Positions 37,280 to 49,198 of a DNA stretch of 64,000 nt are shown here, one piece after another. The notes under the pieces were generated by a model that did no database searches, had not been told where the DNA came from, and saw only the letters and a program-made list of their open reading frames with translations. A program made the translations under genes and the position numbers. The number at the start of each line of letters is the position of its first letter. Within the stretch, counting starts at the first letter, position 1. Source of the DNA: Populus alba (taxonomy: Eukaryota > Streptophyta > Magnoliopsida > Malpighiales > Salicaceae); the NCBI RefSeq assembly GCF_005239225.2, contig NC_133295.1, positions 4,774,001 to 4,838,000 on the forward strand, given 5' to 3'.

Positions 37280-38367
37280 TAGGGGTGTTTAAAAAAACCG
37301 ACCAACCGATTAAACCGAGAAAAAATTAACCGAAAAAACCGAACCGATAGAAAAAACCGAATAAACCGATTAAAAATTTTAAAAAAACCACCCGGTTCGG
37401 TTCGGTTCCGGTTTTAAAAAGCTTAAACCGATTGAACCGGACCAAACCGAACCGGTTTAATTAAATCTAAAATAAAATATAAAAAAAAACATCCTAAACC
37501 TAAATAATAAATACCCTAACCCTACAAAACTTTGCCAGCCGCCGGCCCCCCTCCAAAACCTTTCCACCCCACTCACCCTCCCCTTTTCTTTTCCCAAACT
37601 TCCAGCAACCCCATCCCTCCCTCCCCACTCTCTCTCCCTCCCAAAACCTTTCGAGCTGCTCACCCTCCCCTTTCCCCCTTCCCTTTCCATCAACCTCATC
37701 CCTCCCTCCCCGCTCTCTCTCCCCCCTTCCTCTTTTCCAGTGGTGCGCTGATGGACTGACCTGTCTTTCAGGAGTTGCTGAAGGTTTAACAACACCTTAT
37801 GTGTATGTATGAGCTTCTAGTCCAAGGCTCTTCTTTGAGATGAATCTACGATGAACCGTCCATACCTCTCCGAAAAGGTTGTTGTGAAGAGTAAATAGAA
37901 TTTGGTCGATGTTTTCCTCGGAAATGAAGGATGAAAGGCTGGCCGTGTGAGTTTTTGTTAGACATCTGTACAACACTGTTCAAACTTATCTTTGAGGCTG
38001 TCTGTACAAGATAGGAGTTCAGTAACTATAAGAAATCACCACTGTGTCGTTGATTTTCTAATGGTAACAAACTCTATCCCCGTTTCATTTTCCCAGCATT
38101 CCTTCTTCTGAAGGGACTCGTGATTCTTGTGTGAGATTCTATATGCATCAGATGGTGCGTGATTCTCAATAACACTATATGGACCAGTTTTCTTTTATTT
38201 AATTAGTTTCGGTTTTTCTGGTTTCTAAGGCTAAAAAATCGACCCGAACCGAACAAAACCGGTTCGGTTTGAACCGGTTTTCGGTTCGATTCGGTTATAT
38301 TAACAAGAAATTATATTTTTCCGGTTCGGTTGAATTTTATGTTAAAACCGGACCGTGAACACCCCTA
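37280..38367. mobile_element. Non-autonomous hAT-type transposon with internal pyrimidine-rich duplication
   Basis: Termini TAGGGGTGTT and AACACCCCTA are a perfect 10-bp inverted repeat; ATTTTTTT lies outside both ends (37272-37279 and 38368-38375), a perfect 8-bp duplication though of low complexity. Subterminal arrays of AACCGA / TCGGTT words face each other. The 1088-bp interior contains no transposase but a C-rich, G-poor block (37540-37740) made of two copies of an 88-bp unit, unlike the AT-rich surroundings, which may be captured host sequence. Confidence 0.87.
37553..37728. repeat. Two tandem 88-bp pyrimidine-rich units inside the hAT element
   Basis: ccaaaacctttc followed by caccctcccctt and ccctccctcccc recurs at 88-bp spacing (37553 and 37641). 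The block has very little G on the plus strand, which produces long open frames on both strands that are compositional, not coding. Confidence 0.8.
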
Positions 38368-41300
38368 ATTTTTTTCAGTCGAAGTTGTGTAAAATTAAGG
38401 GTATCAGCCTAGTAATCAGATAAGTTATTTGGTTGCATTTTCATCCATTTGCTTTTCTAGTATCTCTTTTATGAACCTTTCATGATTTCATACAACGTCA
38501 AGCATTAATTTTATGAAATTAAATTATAATTGTTTATAAAAATAAATAAAAAAATATAAACTAAATTTGAGAGAAAAAAAAAACTAAATCACTTTGCTAT
38601 TTTAAAAGGGTTACATCCAAAAACCAAGAAAAAAAAGGATAAAATAAAAAATAAAAAATGGGTAACCAAAGCATCATCATCATGTGCCATTTTATAAAAA
38701 AAAACCTCTCATTGTGATGATTTTAATAACACCAAGAAAAATCATTGTTAGATAATAGAGGAAGTCATATTTGCCTCCATAATATAGTAGCCTCCTTCAC
38801 ATGTTGCCGTGTGTATTACACGTTCCAGTCACTTTTCCGCCTCAGTCTCTAGCTTGGCATAAACAAAAAAAATTGAATATTTGTTTCAATTTCAAATTGG
38901 ATTCCTAAAGATTCAATAGTTTCCAATAAATAAAATTGCATTTTATTTGTTTAAATTTAACATTGACTGGTATCTTGGAATTATTTTTTTTAGCACCACG
39001 GTAACTCAATATTAAGCCAAATAAAACAAATCATCAAGTCTAATTCCATATCAATAATATGTAAAAGGATCAAATTAAAAAAAATTAATAACAAAATAAG
39101 TTGAAAAGGGACTGAATATTTAGTCCTTGATTTGGATAAAAAAGTGCTAAATATTCGATTCAGTTTCAAATTCAATTTTAAAGCTTCTATTATTTTAAAT
39201 AAATAAAATAAAATTTTATTTTATTACATCAAGTATCAAACACTCTCCAGATTATTTTTTCAGCTTTGCAAAAACTCAACATCAAGCTAAACTAACCGAA
39301 ACAAATAATTAAGTTTAATCTCATTTTAGTTTTTTTTAATGACGTTGTAATTTCTTTTAATAATGGCTACAAGTCCTAATTAAGACCCAAACAAATCAGT
39401 ACCCAATTAGATTTCTTTTCAAACAAGTCAATCTCCTACATTGTTAATAAGAAGTTGTTGGATGCAACAAAATTTACGAAACATAATCCAAGCCCCGACA
39501 CAACAAAAAGTAAATGAAGTTAAGTTGCCTTAAATTTACTCTCTTTCAACAACTAAGCAGTTATTTTATTGGCGATTTGGTCTTGAAAAGGAGTCACCTG
39601 CAGCTAAGATGTGATATATATATATATATCTCAAGGGGCTAGCCATTTACTATGAAATAAACTAACACTTGTGCCAAATCAGTACAGACAAACATTTCCC
39701 TTTCCAAACTGTTTTAGCCGAACAGATTTATAAATTATGATTATGAACGTCCTTTCATAAACCAGCCCCGACAAGTCAATCCTAGACCTAACTAACCTGA
39801 AATCAAAGTTGGGCCGGGTTTATGAAAAAATTAAAAAATTAAAAACCCGGCTAACCCGGTAAAAAACCTAGTTATAATCTATTACTATTTATTCTTTTTA
39901 GCTAAAATGATATCATTTTGATTTATAAAAAAAATTAAAGTTGACACGGTTAAAACCTGTGACTCGAGCTTAGAATCAGATCAACTATCAGACTGGGTTT
40001 GAAAACACTAATTAGAACAAGGGTTTCAAACTCTTATAGGGGAAGTAATACCATCTACATATTTTGCCAACACCAATATGATAAAAGCAAACCCGCAAAG
40101 CCATGCTTAAATCCTTCTTGGAAATTGACCCGGCCAAGATATTAGGTCTTGAGTTACACGAATTGATCCAAGTCAATCCGAATCAACCCGGAAAATTAAC
40201 AAAGAAATTTAATTTAAATATTTCAAAAAATATAAGTTATACATGCTATATATATATATATTCTATCGAGTCTTAAAAAAGACATGAAAATAAAAATTAC
40301 CATGTTTGGATTAAACTCAGAATGTAAAGCCCAACTCGAACTCAAAGCTTGTGCCCGTCCCACACTGTAATAGTATGGAAAGTCCCTAACTTCTGCTTCT
40401 TTCTTGCCATCAATGTATAAGAAACCTTGGCATTTTTACCTGCTCACGATAGAATTTGGTTAAAAATTGAGACAATAGTTTTCCTTCTTCTAGAATGTAG
40501 TAACACTATAATTTGTGTAATGAAAAATGAAAAAAATAAAAACCCAAAGCTCATCCCTAATATATAATATGATTTTTAATTTTATCCCATGCTATTTACT
40601 GATCAATTTCATTCGAAATCTATACATGATACTATATGTTTACAGTCACAACACATGAAAAAAAACACTCGACAATTCTTTGATGGGGAAATTGATACAA
40701 TTAGTTGGTCTGGTAAGAATTAAAGAAAATATAATGTGTTGCTAACAAAAGAAGAAGTTTTCCTGAAATAAACGAACTAATGTGCATACGTAGAACTTTG
40801 AGCCTGGCCCATTCATGTCCAAAGAAAAATGGATTTCACTTGAAACGCATTTATAATGAACATAAGTCAAACCTTAGGTTTTATGCAGATCTGATGACTA
40901 GCAACAAAAGCCAAAGATATCCAATTGCTACGAATTGACAAGGAGAGAATGAATTGGCACCAAAGACGAGCAGAGAGAGAAAAGAAAAAAGAAAAGAAGA
41001 AAGAAAGATTAAGACACCAAATATATTTTGAAGCTCTAATTACATCATAGTACCATTAAAAATATTTTAACAAAACAAATTCAATTATATTAAGAAAAAC
41101 TATATTTCAATGTCATAATAAGTTATATGCACCGCTTAAAGGTGACTAGAAATCCTACTTATTCAAGCCTAACTTGAATGGATAGGTTTTTTTTTTCTCT
41201 CTCTTTTCCTTTTCTTTCTTACCAAGCTAGGATATCTCTACCACACATCTCCGTACATTTTCTTTCTCAACAAGCATCACATAATACACACACAAAACGT

Positions 41301-44300
41301 TTTTAGGACATCAAAACAATTTTACGCCAATTGCAACACTACTTTATGCAAGGGCATGTTGTTAGTTATAAAGTTCCAAGCTTTAAGTTTTAGGAATTGG
41401 ACTCCATACACACACATATAGACTAAAATAGTTTCTTGCATGCTCTACAAATTCTTTTCACATATATTTTAGCCTTGTACAATGACAGGCTTGAGTATTA
41501 GAAGGTTTTCTATTCTCACAAAAAACTAGTTTTTTTAAGCAAACGCCAACTAGACTATGATAAAGACTAGTAAACATCACATAATACAACTATGCAAAAC
41601 CCAATTCTAGTTTGAAGCTTTTCATGACTTCATCATAATTAAAAAAAAAAAGTTAGATTAAAATAACATAACATAACGTTAGTAGAGTGAGGATTTAGAA
41701 TATCCTACTATTTCCTTTGCAATCTCTGATGGGGAGAAAATCTTCTTCCTTGGTCTTTCGTATGAATTGTTGTAGTTGTTTGTCAAAACAGGGACTTTGT
41801 ATATTGATTAAAGTTGTTTTTTAACCTTTTGATTTATAAAAAACACTATATTAGAAATAATCTTTGACTTAAATCAAAATCTTATTAAAAAAATTGATTC
41901 AAAATTTTAATATAATCAAAAGTTAATATGTCTTACTTTTAATGTATGGTTTCTAACTAATCATTTTTAATGTAAGATTTAATAATGAAAATGATAAGAA
42001 AGAAATTGTAAATATGGATCAAATAGTTAATGATGATTATTAAAGATATGAAATTATAATATGTCATTTTAAGTTAAAATTTGAAGTAAATTAAGGATAG
42101 AATAACAAATGATAATGTTTTTATTGGTACAAGAGAGGTTATAAGACCCCACCCAATATAAGGGGCCAGTTCACATGCTTAGGCATCAGTAGATGCTCAG
42201 CATCCTAAAATTAAAGTATTAATTAACTGTGAATGTAAGTTTTCTTAGATTTATTTTAATATTATTTGATAAATGTTAAAGTGTTATAGAAACTAGTTAA
42301 TGTGGCAATGACACTAGTGCTTTGGTTAATAGACAATTGAAAAAACTAGTTACCCTAGTAAATAGGATTGGCGCCCTAGTTAATGGACAATTGTAGAAAC
42401 TAGTTCTTGGATTAATGAGACTAGTGCTCTGGTTAATGGATATACATTGATCATATTAGGTGTTATATAAATTTTCAGGTACCACAAAACTTTACACCGA
42501 GTAGTTGATCTCATACTTGTAGTTTTCTTTTCTTAAAATCAAATACATATTTTGTTATGCAATATAATTTTGTATCAAAGAAGAAGTATTTGACTTTAAA
42601 TTAGTTTCTTTTGAAAATACATGACTATAGTTATATGGATTTATTTGGCTTTAAAAATAAATATGTGTCTTGAATTATGTTTTAATTAAATTATTTGTCC
42701 CATTATTTGTAGTAATTGTTGAAGGATATAATAATTAATTAATTTGAGTGATATTGAAGAAGAAGAAGTTTATTTTTATGTTTGCCTTAATATAAATAAA
42801 AATATCATGGATGATGATAAAATATTAAATTGTTTTATTGTAAAAATTGATTGAGTCAATATCTTGATATTAAAAAATTAAAGAAAACTTTACCAAAATT
42901 TAATAAAAATAAATAATTATAAAAAAACTTTTCCCTATACAGTCAACAATAATATAATGTAATATAATATATATTCATAGAACATCGTGTACATAAAATG
43001 TAAGGTTATTACTCGCAGATTACAAAGTAAATAATATAAAAAATTATTAAAATTAAAATAATTAATTCCTACAAAATTTTATGTTTTATAATGAATAAGT
43101 AATATTAATTTTTTTTATTTTTTTATTTCTATTTATACATAGCGTAAAATCCTAAAATAACGTAAAATAACATATGCAACTCACTCCCAGACTATATAGT
43201 ATTGTATTAATCTTTTATTTAACAAAAACACTTTAAAATAAGTGATAAATAACATAAGTTACTAAAAAATGAATACTTCAAAATTCATTAAATTATTAAA
43301 TTTAATTATTAGTTATTTTTCAATATTATTTTTTCTTTAATACATTATGTTATTTTTATTTTATTTTTAACAAATAGGGATAATATTACAAAAGGTGATA
43401 TTTATTAAAAATTTGATTAATTAATATTTTTATTAATTATGTTTTTGATATTATCTTATTTTTTTTTTATTCATTTGAACAAACATTGATTTGAAACAAA
43501 GGCAAGATTCATTAAAAATGACTTATACAAGTCTTTTAATGTCTGGATTATTAATTTATATTCAAGTTACAATGAGTTTAATTATGCTTACCAAATTTAT
43601 ATAAAAAGCTTTTAATAAAACATATTTATTTAATAAACATTAAAATTCATTAATTTTTAAATAACTCTAAATAACATATTATACATTAAGAGATATTATG
43701 ATTTACTTAAATAACACACATGCCAAAAATAATTCTTTTGTAAAATTAGGAGTTCGGCTTGATCGCTTTTACAAAGCGGTAAAAAAATGAACGTGGTGTG
43801 CGGTAAGAACATTATTTATTTAAATTTGTTTTAATATATTGATATAAAAAATAAATTAAAAAATATTATTTTAATACTATATAAAATAAAAATACTTTAA
43901 ATTACAATATTTCAATAAATTATATCCAAACTCGGCAAAGTTTGACAATCCATCTTTTGTCAATCAAACGAGAATCTTACTTCTAAAAACGGCATCATTA
44001 GTAACAATTATTTTGTTTGTAAATAATTAGCCCATAGGGTAAAGTAATTCCCCAGCGAATCATTTTCCCATGCAAACGAATCATAGCCTGGTAGGTAACA
44101 AAAACGAAAGTTCTTTAGTGGGGTACAACTGCTTTTGGGCTTACCTTTACCTTTTCCTATCTTCCTCCATGTGCGTTGGCATACATAAACTCTAACATAT
44201 TTTTTGTTAATATATATTTTTTCGTGTTGTTTATAATTATATTCAAATAATATTTTTTTAATTTTTTTAAAAATAATTTTCACATCAACATATAAAAAAA

Positions 44301-44420
44301 AGATACAAAATATTAAAAAAAAATTAAATTTAATAAAAAAATTTCCACCTATCCTCAAAAACCTTTTTGGGTATGTTTATTTTGGTGGTTGAGATTGAAT
44401 TCTGTACATGAGACCCACCA

Positions 44421-44642
44421 ACCCTGTTTGTTTTTTTTAATTTTAAAAGTATATTTTTAAAAATTTCAAGATTTTATTTTTTTTCTTTACTTTAAATTAA
44501 TAATTTTTGGATGTTTTCGAATTATTTTGATGTGCTAATGACAAAAATAAATTTTTAAAAATAAAATTTTTTTATTATAATACATTTTCAAGTAAAAAAT
44601 ACTTTGAAAAGTAATCGCTACCACACTTTCAAACACACCCTA
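44421..44642. mobile_element. AT-rich poplar-type MITE, inverted copy
   Basis: Right end taccacactttcaaacacac is the reverse complement of the family end gtgtttgaaagtgtggta; the core has attattttgatgtgctaat. Same family as 6253-6462 and 62881-63068, opposite orientation. Confidence 0.5.
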
Positions 44643-44814
44643 AAAAACAAGAAAACTTAGCTTTTATTATTGAATTTTATGTATAATTAATTATACTTAC
44701 CCTCAATTTCAACCACAACTAGTAAATAAATTTGCTAATCACCTTGATAAAAAAGAACAAGATGACATGGTTATAAAGGATAGCCAATCTTGCTCTCTCA
44801 TGAACATTTTCTAG

Positions 44815-44992
44815 GCGTTATTTAAAATTGTGTTTCAAAACATATTTCATAAAAATTTAAATTAAATTTATATTTAAAGTCAATTTTTTAATGTTTTTAA
44901 ATTATTTTAATATATTAATATTAAAAATAATTGTTTAAAAATACTATTTTAATATATATTAAAAAAAACATTTTAAAAACAACTTCACACGT
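44815..44992. mobile_element. AT-rich poplar-type MITE copy
   Basis: Core attattttaatatattaat and an end acattttaaaaacaacttcac match the family; boundaries approximate. Confidence 0.4.
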
Positions 44993-45131
44993 ATCTTTAA
45001 TAACACCGCCTCAAGTCGGTCTTACTACTACGTGACAAATGGTTTTTCTTTGTAAAAAGACACTTGCTTTTCATCGTTGGAAGCCAGAGGGAAAAAGCAA
45101 AGAAATGGAAAATGTAGTTGCAGGGTGACTC

Positions 45132-45496
45132 TGTTGAATTAAACTCAACCTCTAGATGGTCAAGGAAGGCAACCACCAGCTGCCACCGACCAGCCACCAA
45201 CCGACCAGCCGCCAGCCACCAGCCGCAGCCGCCAGCCGCCCCCACAGCCGCCAGCCGCCTTCACACTTGAAGGTTGAATTTTCTTGTTTTGATTTCGTGT
45301 ATAAATAGAGTGCCCAGCTTATGTTATATGTGTGGAGAGAATTGAGAGAAACACTAGAAAGAGAAAGAGAGAGAGAGGGCGTGTAATTGTTAAGCTTTTG
45401 TGTTTAATTGTAAGCTTCGGATTTTGTAATAAAACCAGTGTGTTTTATCCCCTCTGAGTGTTTCAAAGCCACCACCAGTGGTTTCTCCCACCAACA
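45132..45496 (+). repeat. Left LTR of the copia element
   Basis: 365 bp, TG...CA ends. U3 has a GC-rich array of ccagccgcc-type words (about 45178-45260). TATAAATA at 45300 is the likely promoter of the element, and an aataaa near 45429 the likely polyadenylation signal. Confidence 0.95.
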
Positions 45497-45498
45497 AT

Positions 45499-45510
45499 TG
45501 GTATCAGAGC
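45499..45510 (+). promoter_or_regulatory. Primer-binding site (initiator tRNA-Met)
   Basis: TGGTATCAGAGC starts 3 nt after the left LTR; this is the standard plant copia minus-strand primer site. Confidence 0.93.
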
Positions 45511-46065
45511 CCCGTTCGTCGGAAAACAGAAGTGTTTTGGGGTATATCCGAATTTTCAAATTTGTCCAAAACAAGTTTTGATCATTCCAAAGTGTAGAGC
45601 TCATCAAGACGAACTCACTGCCGCAAGAATCAGCCTGATCGGAGGAGGAGGTAGCTCACACGCGCCGCCTGAAGATTCTGCCCAGAAGACCACGCGCAGC
45701 CACGCGCGCCAGAGGTTGAAGACGACTGACGTGCACGCGCGCCATATTCAAGCCGCGCCGAGCCGTTCACGCCGAGTCCAGCCGAGCCACAAGCCGCGCC
45801 GCACTCCGCGCCGAGCCGAGCCGCTTTAAAGCCTCAGCCGAGCCGAAGGAATATTCCCCAGAATATTCCACAGAATATTCCCGGTTCAACCCAGCGAACC
45901 GCCCGCCGTACAGAAGTGATGTTTTGACCGGTTCACCCATTTTCTGACCCGATTTCAACAAAGTCAGACCGGTTCCCTACTATTTGGACCATTCCGGATC
46001 GATCTACAGTGTCCGTTTGGCCAAATTCGGCTTCCAGAAGGCGATATAGTCATTAAAAGAGCAAA

Positions 46066-48972
46066 ATGACTACAGAAGGTACACATACACTCATCCCTAA
46101 GCTGACCAAAGACAACTATGATAGTTGGTGCATCAGATTGAAGGCATTTCTTGGGTCACAAGAGTGTTTGGATATTGTACAAACTGGTTATGATGAACCA
46201 GAGTCTAAAGAAAGAGAAGATGCTTTACAAGAGGCTCAGAAGCAAGCCTTGAAAGTCAACAGAAAGAAGGACAACAAAGCCAAGACCATCATCTACCAAG
46301 GTCTTGATGAAGATACGTTCGAGATCATAGCTTCCGCTGAAACGTCACATGATATATGGGAGGCTCTCCAACAGAAATACAAAGGTGCTGACAGAATCAA
46401 GAAGATTCGTCTTCAATCTTTGAGAGGTGACTTTGAGTTATTGCAAATGAAGTCCTCGGAGTCTATTTCTGATTATCACACAAGGATTATGGTGATAGTC
46501 AACCAGATGAGGAGAAATGGAGAAGCCATCATCGATGCTCGAATTACTGAAAAAATTTTGAGATCCCTAGATCCAAAATTCGACTTTGTTGTTGTCGCAA
46601 TTGAAGAGTCCAAAGAAGTGGACAAGTTGACAGTGGATGAGCTTATGAGTTCCTTGCAAGCTCATGAGCAGAAGATTGTAAAGCGAAATGGAGATAAGGC
46701 AATTGAGCATGCCTTACAAGCAAAGCTGTCCCTCAATGACAGATATGAGCAAGGGGAGACTTCATCAAGTGGCTACACCACTCAAGGAGGAAGTCAACAA
46801 TCCAGAGGAGGATTCCAGAGATTCCAAGGAAGAGGTTCTTGGAATACAAGCTTTAGAGGAAGAGGTGGTAGAAACACCACCAGAGGAGGCCGAGGACAAC
46901 AAGCATTCACTCCCAGAGGAAGAGGAGGCGGTTACAATAACCGTGACAAGAGGAATATCAAATGTTATAGTTGCAATCAATTTGGGCACTATAGCACTGA
47001 ATGCAGAAGAAAAGCTCCGTTGGAGATACGTGAGCAAGCTAACTATGTAGAGAAGGATGACAGAGAAGAAACTGCATTTCTTGTCCAACAAGGACTTGAT
47101 AAGAAAAAGGAGGACATATGGTATCTAGATACTGGAGCCAGCAATCACATGTGCGGCTACCGAGAGTTATTTAGTAATCTAGATGAGACCAAGCAAGGTC
47201 TAGTTACTTTTGGAGATACCACAAAGGTTCCATTCAAAGGTAAAGGCAACATCCCAGTCAAGATGAAGAATGGCGATTCCAGCTACATCGCCGATGTCTA
47301 TTATGTCCCAGCCATAAAACAGAACCTAATCAGCTTAGGTCAACTTTTGGAGAGAGGCTATACTTTTTACTCGGAGAATTGTCATCTAGCAATTAGAGAC
47401 AACAATTGGAGATTAATGGCCTACGTGAAAATGTCCAAGAATAGGATGTTTCCTTTGAACATCCAGTATGATGAAGCAAGGTGTTTGAGCGCCATCACCA
47501 ACAGTGAAGAATGGCTTTGGCACCTAAGGCTTGGACATCTGAATTTCACGAGTTTGAAGATGCTAGCAAGCAAGAAGATGGTCAAAGGTTTGCCTCACAT
47601 TGATCATCCAGATGAAGTCTGTGAGAGTTGTGTCCTCAGCAAACATCACAGATCCAGTTTTGCTAAAGAAGTCAACTGGAGAGCAAAGAGGCCACTGGAG
47701 TTAGTACACACAGATGTGTGTGGCCCAATCACGCCTATGTCGACTGGACAAAATAGGTACTTCCTCACTTTTACTGATGATTTTAGTAGAAAGACGTGGA
47801 TATACTTTCTGAAGAGGAAGTCAGAAGTATTCAATTGTTTTAAAGATTTTAAAGCAATTGTGGAGAAGCAAACTGGTTATACGATCAGAACAGTGAGATC
47901 TGATCAAGGAGGAGAATATACAGCAAACGACTTTGAAGCCTATTGTACACAACAAGGCATCAGACATCAGACGACACCAGCTTATACACCACAGCTGAAT
48001 GGTGTAGCAGAAAGGAAGAATCGCACGATTCTTGACATGGCCAGAAGTTTGCTCAAAGCAAAGAAGCTGCCCAAGCAATACTGGGCTGAAGCTATATCAT
48101 GTGCAGTGTATCTGTTAAATCGCTGCCCGACCAGAAGTTTGCAAGGTGTTACTCCAGAAGAAGCATGGAGTGGTCACAAACCAAGTGTTACTCATCTACG
48201 AGTCTTTGGTTGTGTGGCATATGCAAAGATCCCAGATGCAAGAAGAAGAAAGCTCGATGATAAGAGCGAGAAATGCATCTTTGTCGGATATGGTGAAAGA
48301 AGGATGGGATACAGGCTATATAATCCCATCACGAAGAAGGTGATTACAAGTAGAGATGTTATCTTTGAAGAAGATAAATCTTGGGCATGGAATGATGATC
48401 AAGAAGCAGTCAGATGGATCAACACTGATTTGATCCTTGAAGGTGAAGAAGTACCAACAGTACTTATAGAAGAACCGATTGTGCCAGCAGCTGAACCACA
48501 AAGTCCGGTGTTTATACCAGCAGCTGAACCACAAAGTCCGGCACACAGATTCCCTGTATTCAACAGGAGGAACACACCAGGAGCATCATCATCAACACCA
48601 CCATCAGCATCCTCGTCAGAAGGACCAAGAAAGATGCGGAATCTTGAAGAGTTGTACGATACCACTCAGGTTATGGAAGATACAACTCTGTTTTGTTTCC
48701 ATGCAGATAAGGACCTACCAGAAAAGAAGAAAGCAATAGGTGTCAAAAGGGTCTACAAGCAGAGAGAAGGCATTGAAGAGAGAAGTGTTCATGCTTGGCA
48801 TGATATCTCTCGATTGAGTTTAAAGGGGAGATTTGTTGAATTAAACTCAACCTCTAGATGGTCAAGGAAGGCAACCACCAGCTGCCACCGACCAGCCACC
48901 AACCGACCAGCCGCCAGCCACCAGCCGCAGCCGCCAGCCGCCCCCACAGCCGCCAGCCGCCTTCACACTTGA
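46066..48972 (+). CDS. Copia Gag-protease-integrase polyprotein, truncated before reverse transcriptase
   Basis: 968 codons with no stop. In order: gag (UBN2/copia-type, from L-T-K-D-N-Y-D-S-W), an RG/GGR-rich stretch (about 240-295), a CCHC zinc knuckle (C300, C303, H308, C313), aspartic protease DTGASNHM with D355, the pre-integrase H-L-R-L-G-H motif near 487, and integrase with D550, D613 and E649 (35 residues between the last two, the DD35E spacing). After the integrase C-terminal region the frame jumps through F-H-A-D-K-D to LPEKKKAIGVKRVYK and then QREGI; intact elements have about 400 more residues of reverse transcriptase and RNase H. At least two deletions are implied. The last 46 codons are read from the right LTR. 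Confidence 0.93.
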   Translation: MTTEGTHTLIPKLTKDNYDSWCIRLKAFLGSQECLDIVQTGYDEPESKEREDALQEAQKQALKVNRKKDNKAKTIIYQGLDEDTFEIIASAETSHDIWEALQQKYKGADRIKKIRLQSLRGDFELLQMKSSESISDYHTRIMVIVNQMRRNGEAIIDARITEKILRSLDPKFDFVVVAIEESKEVDKLTVDELMSSLQAHEQKIVKRNGDKAIEHALQAKLSLNDRYEQGETSSSGYTTQGGSQQSRGGFQRFQGRGSWNTSFRGRGGRNTTRGGRGQQAFTPRGRGGGYNNRDKRNIKCYSCNQFGHYSTECRRKAPLEIREQANYVEKDDREETAFLVQQGLDKKKEDIWYLDTGASNHMCGYRELFSNLDETKQGLVTFGDTTKVPFKGKGNIPVKMKNGDSSYIADVYYVPAIKQNLISLGQLLERGYTFYSENCHLAIRDNNWRLMAYVKMSKNRMFPLNIQYDEARCLSAITNSEEWLWHLRLGHLNFTSLKMLASKKMVKGLPHIDHPDEVCESCVLSKHHRSSFAKEVNWRAKRPLELVHTDVCGPITPMSTGQNRYFLTFTDDFSRKTWIYFLKRKSEVFNCFKDFKAIVEKQTGYTIRTVRSDQGGEYTANDFEAYCTQQGIRHQTTPAYTPQLNGVAERKNRTILDMARSLLKAKKLPKQYWAEAISCAVYLLNRCPTRSLQGVTPEEAWSGHKPSVTHLRVFGCVAYAKIPDARRRKLDDKSEKCIFVGYGERRMGYRLYNPITKKVITSRDVIFEEDKSWAWNDDQEAVRWINTDLILEGEEVPTVLIEEPIVPAAEPQSPVFIPAAEPQSPAHRFPVFNRRNTPGASSSTPPSASSSEGPRKMRNLEELYDTTQVMEDTTLFCFHADKDLPEKKKAIGVKRVYKQREGIEERSVHAWHDISRLSLKGRFVELNSTSRWSRKATTSCHRPATNRPAASHQPQPPAAPTAASRLHT

Positions 48973-49198
48973 AGGTTGAATTTTCTTGTTTTGATTTCGT
49001 GTATAAATAGAGTGCCCAGCTTATGTTATATGTGTGGAGAGAATTGAGAGAAACACTAGAAAGAGAAAGAGAGAGAGAGGGCGTGTAATTGTTAAGCTTT
49101 TGTGTTTAATTGTAAGCTTCGGATTTTGTAATAAAACCAGTGTGTTTTATCCCCTCTGAGTGTTTCAAAGCCACCACCAGTGGTTTCTCCCACCAACA
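48834..49198 (+). repeat. Right LTR of the copia element
   Basis: By eye identical over 365 bp to the left LTR. Its TATAAATA (near 49002) points toward the thaumatin-like gene on the same strand, about 670 bp upstream of that gene's start codon. Confidence 0.95.

Larger units (their letters stand above)
38376..45126. other. Long AT-rich intergenic stretch
   Basis: No gene supported. A region at about 39760-40350 holds words such as gggccgggttt and acccggctaacccgg resembling the subterminal words of the element at 61524-62379. A weak, roughly 60-bp imperfect tandem repeat with actagttaat / ggttaatggac words occurs at 42285-42445. The remainder is AT-rich with several MITE copies. Confidence 0.4.
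45132..49198 (+). mobile_element. Recent Ty1/copia LTR retrotransposon lacking reverse transcriptase
   Basis: Two 365-bp LTRs (45132-45496, 48834-49198) begin TGTTGAA and end CCAACA, and I see no difference between them. GACTC flanks both ends (45127-45131, 49199-49203), a perfect 5-bp target duplication. The primer-binding site TGGTATCAGAGC (45499-45510) is complementary to initiator methionine tRNA, as in most plant copia elements. A purine tract (aaaggggagatt) precedes the right LTR. The internal region encodes one long frame with gag, protease and integrase but only vestiges of the reverse transcriptase start and none of RNase H. Identical LTRs mean very recent insertion, so transposition must have used reverse transcriptase from another element. 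Confidence 0.96.

Noticed and set aside
37457..37795. Long overlapping frames on both strands in the C-rich block
   Set aside because: They result from extreme strand composition (almost no G on one strand) and a tandem duplication inside a transposon.
46688..47091. Frames of 108-120 codons on both strands within the copia gag
   Set aside because: They are shadows of the purine-rich, RG-coding part of the gag frame.
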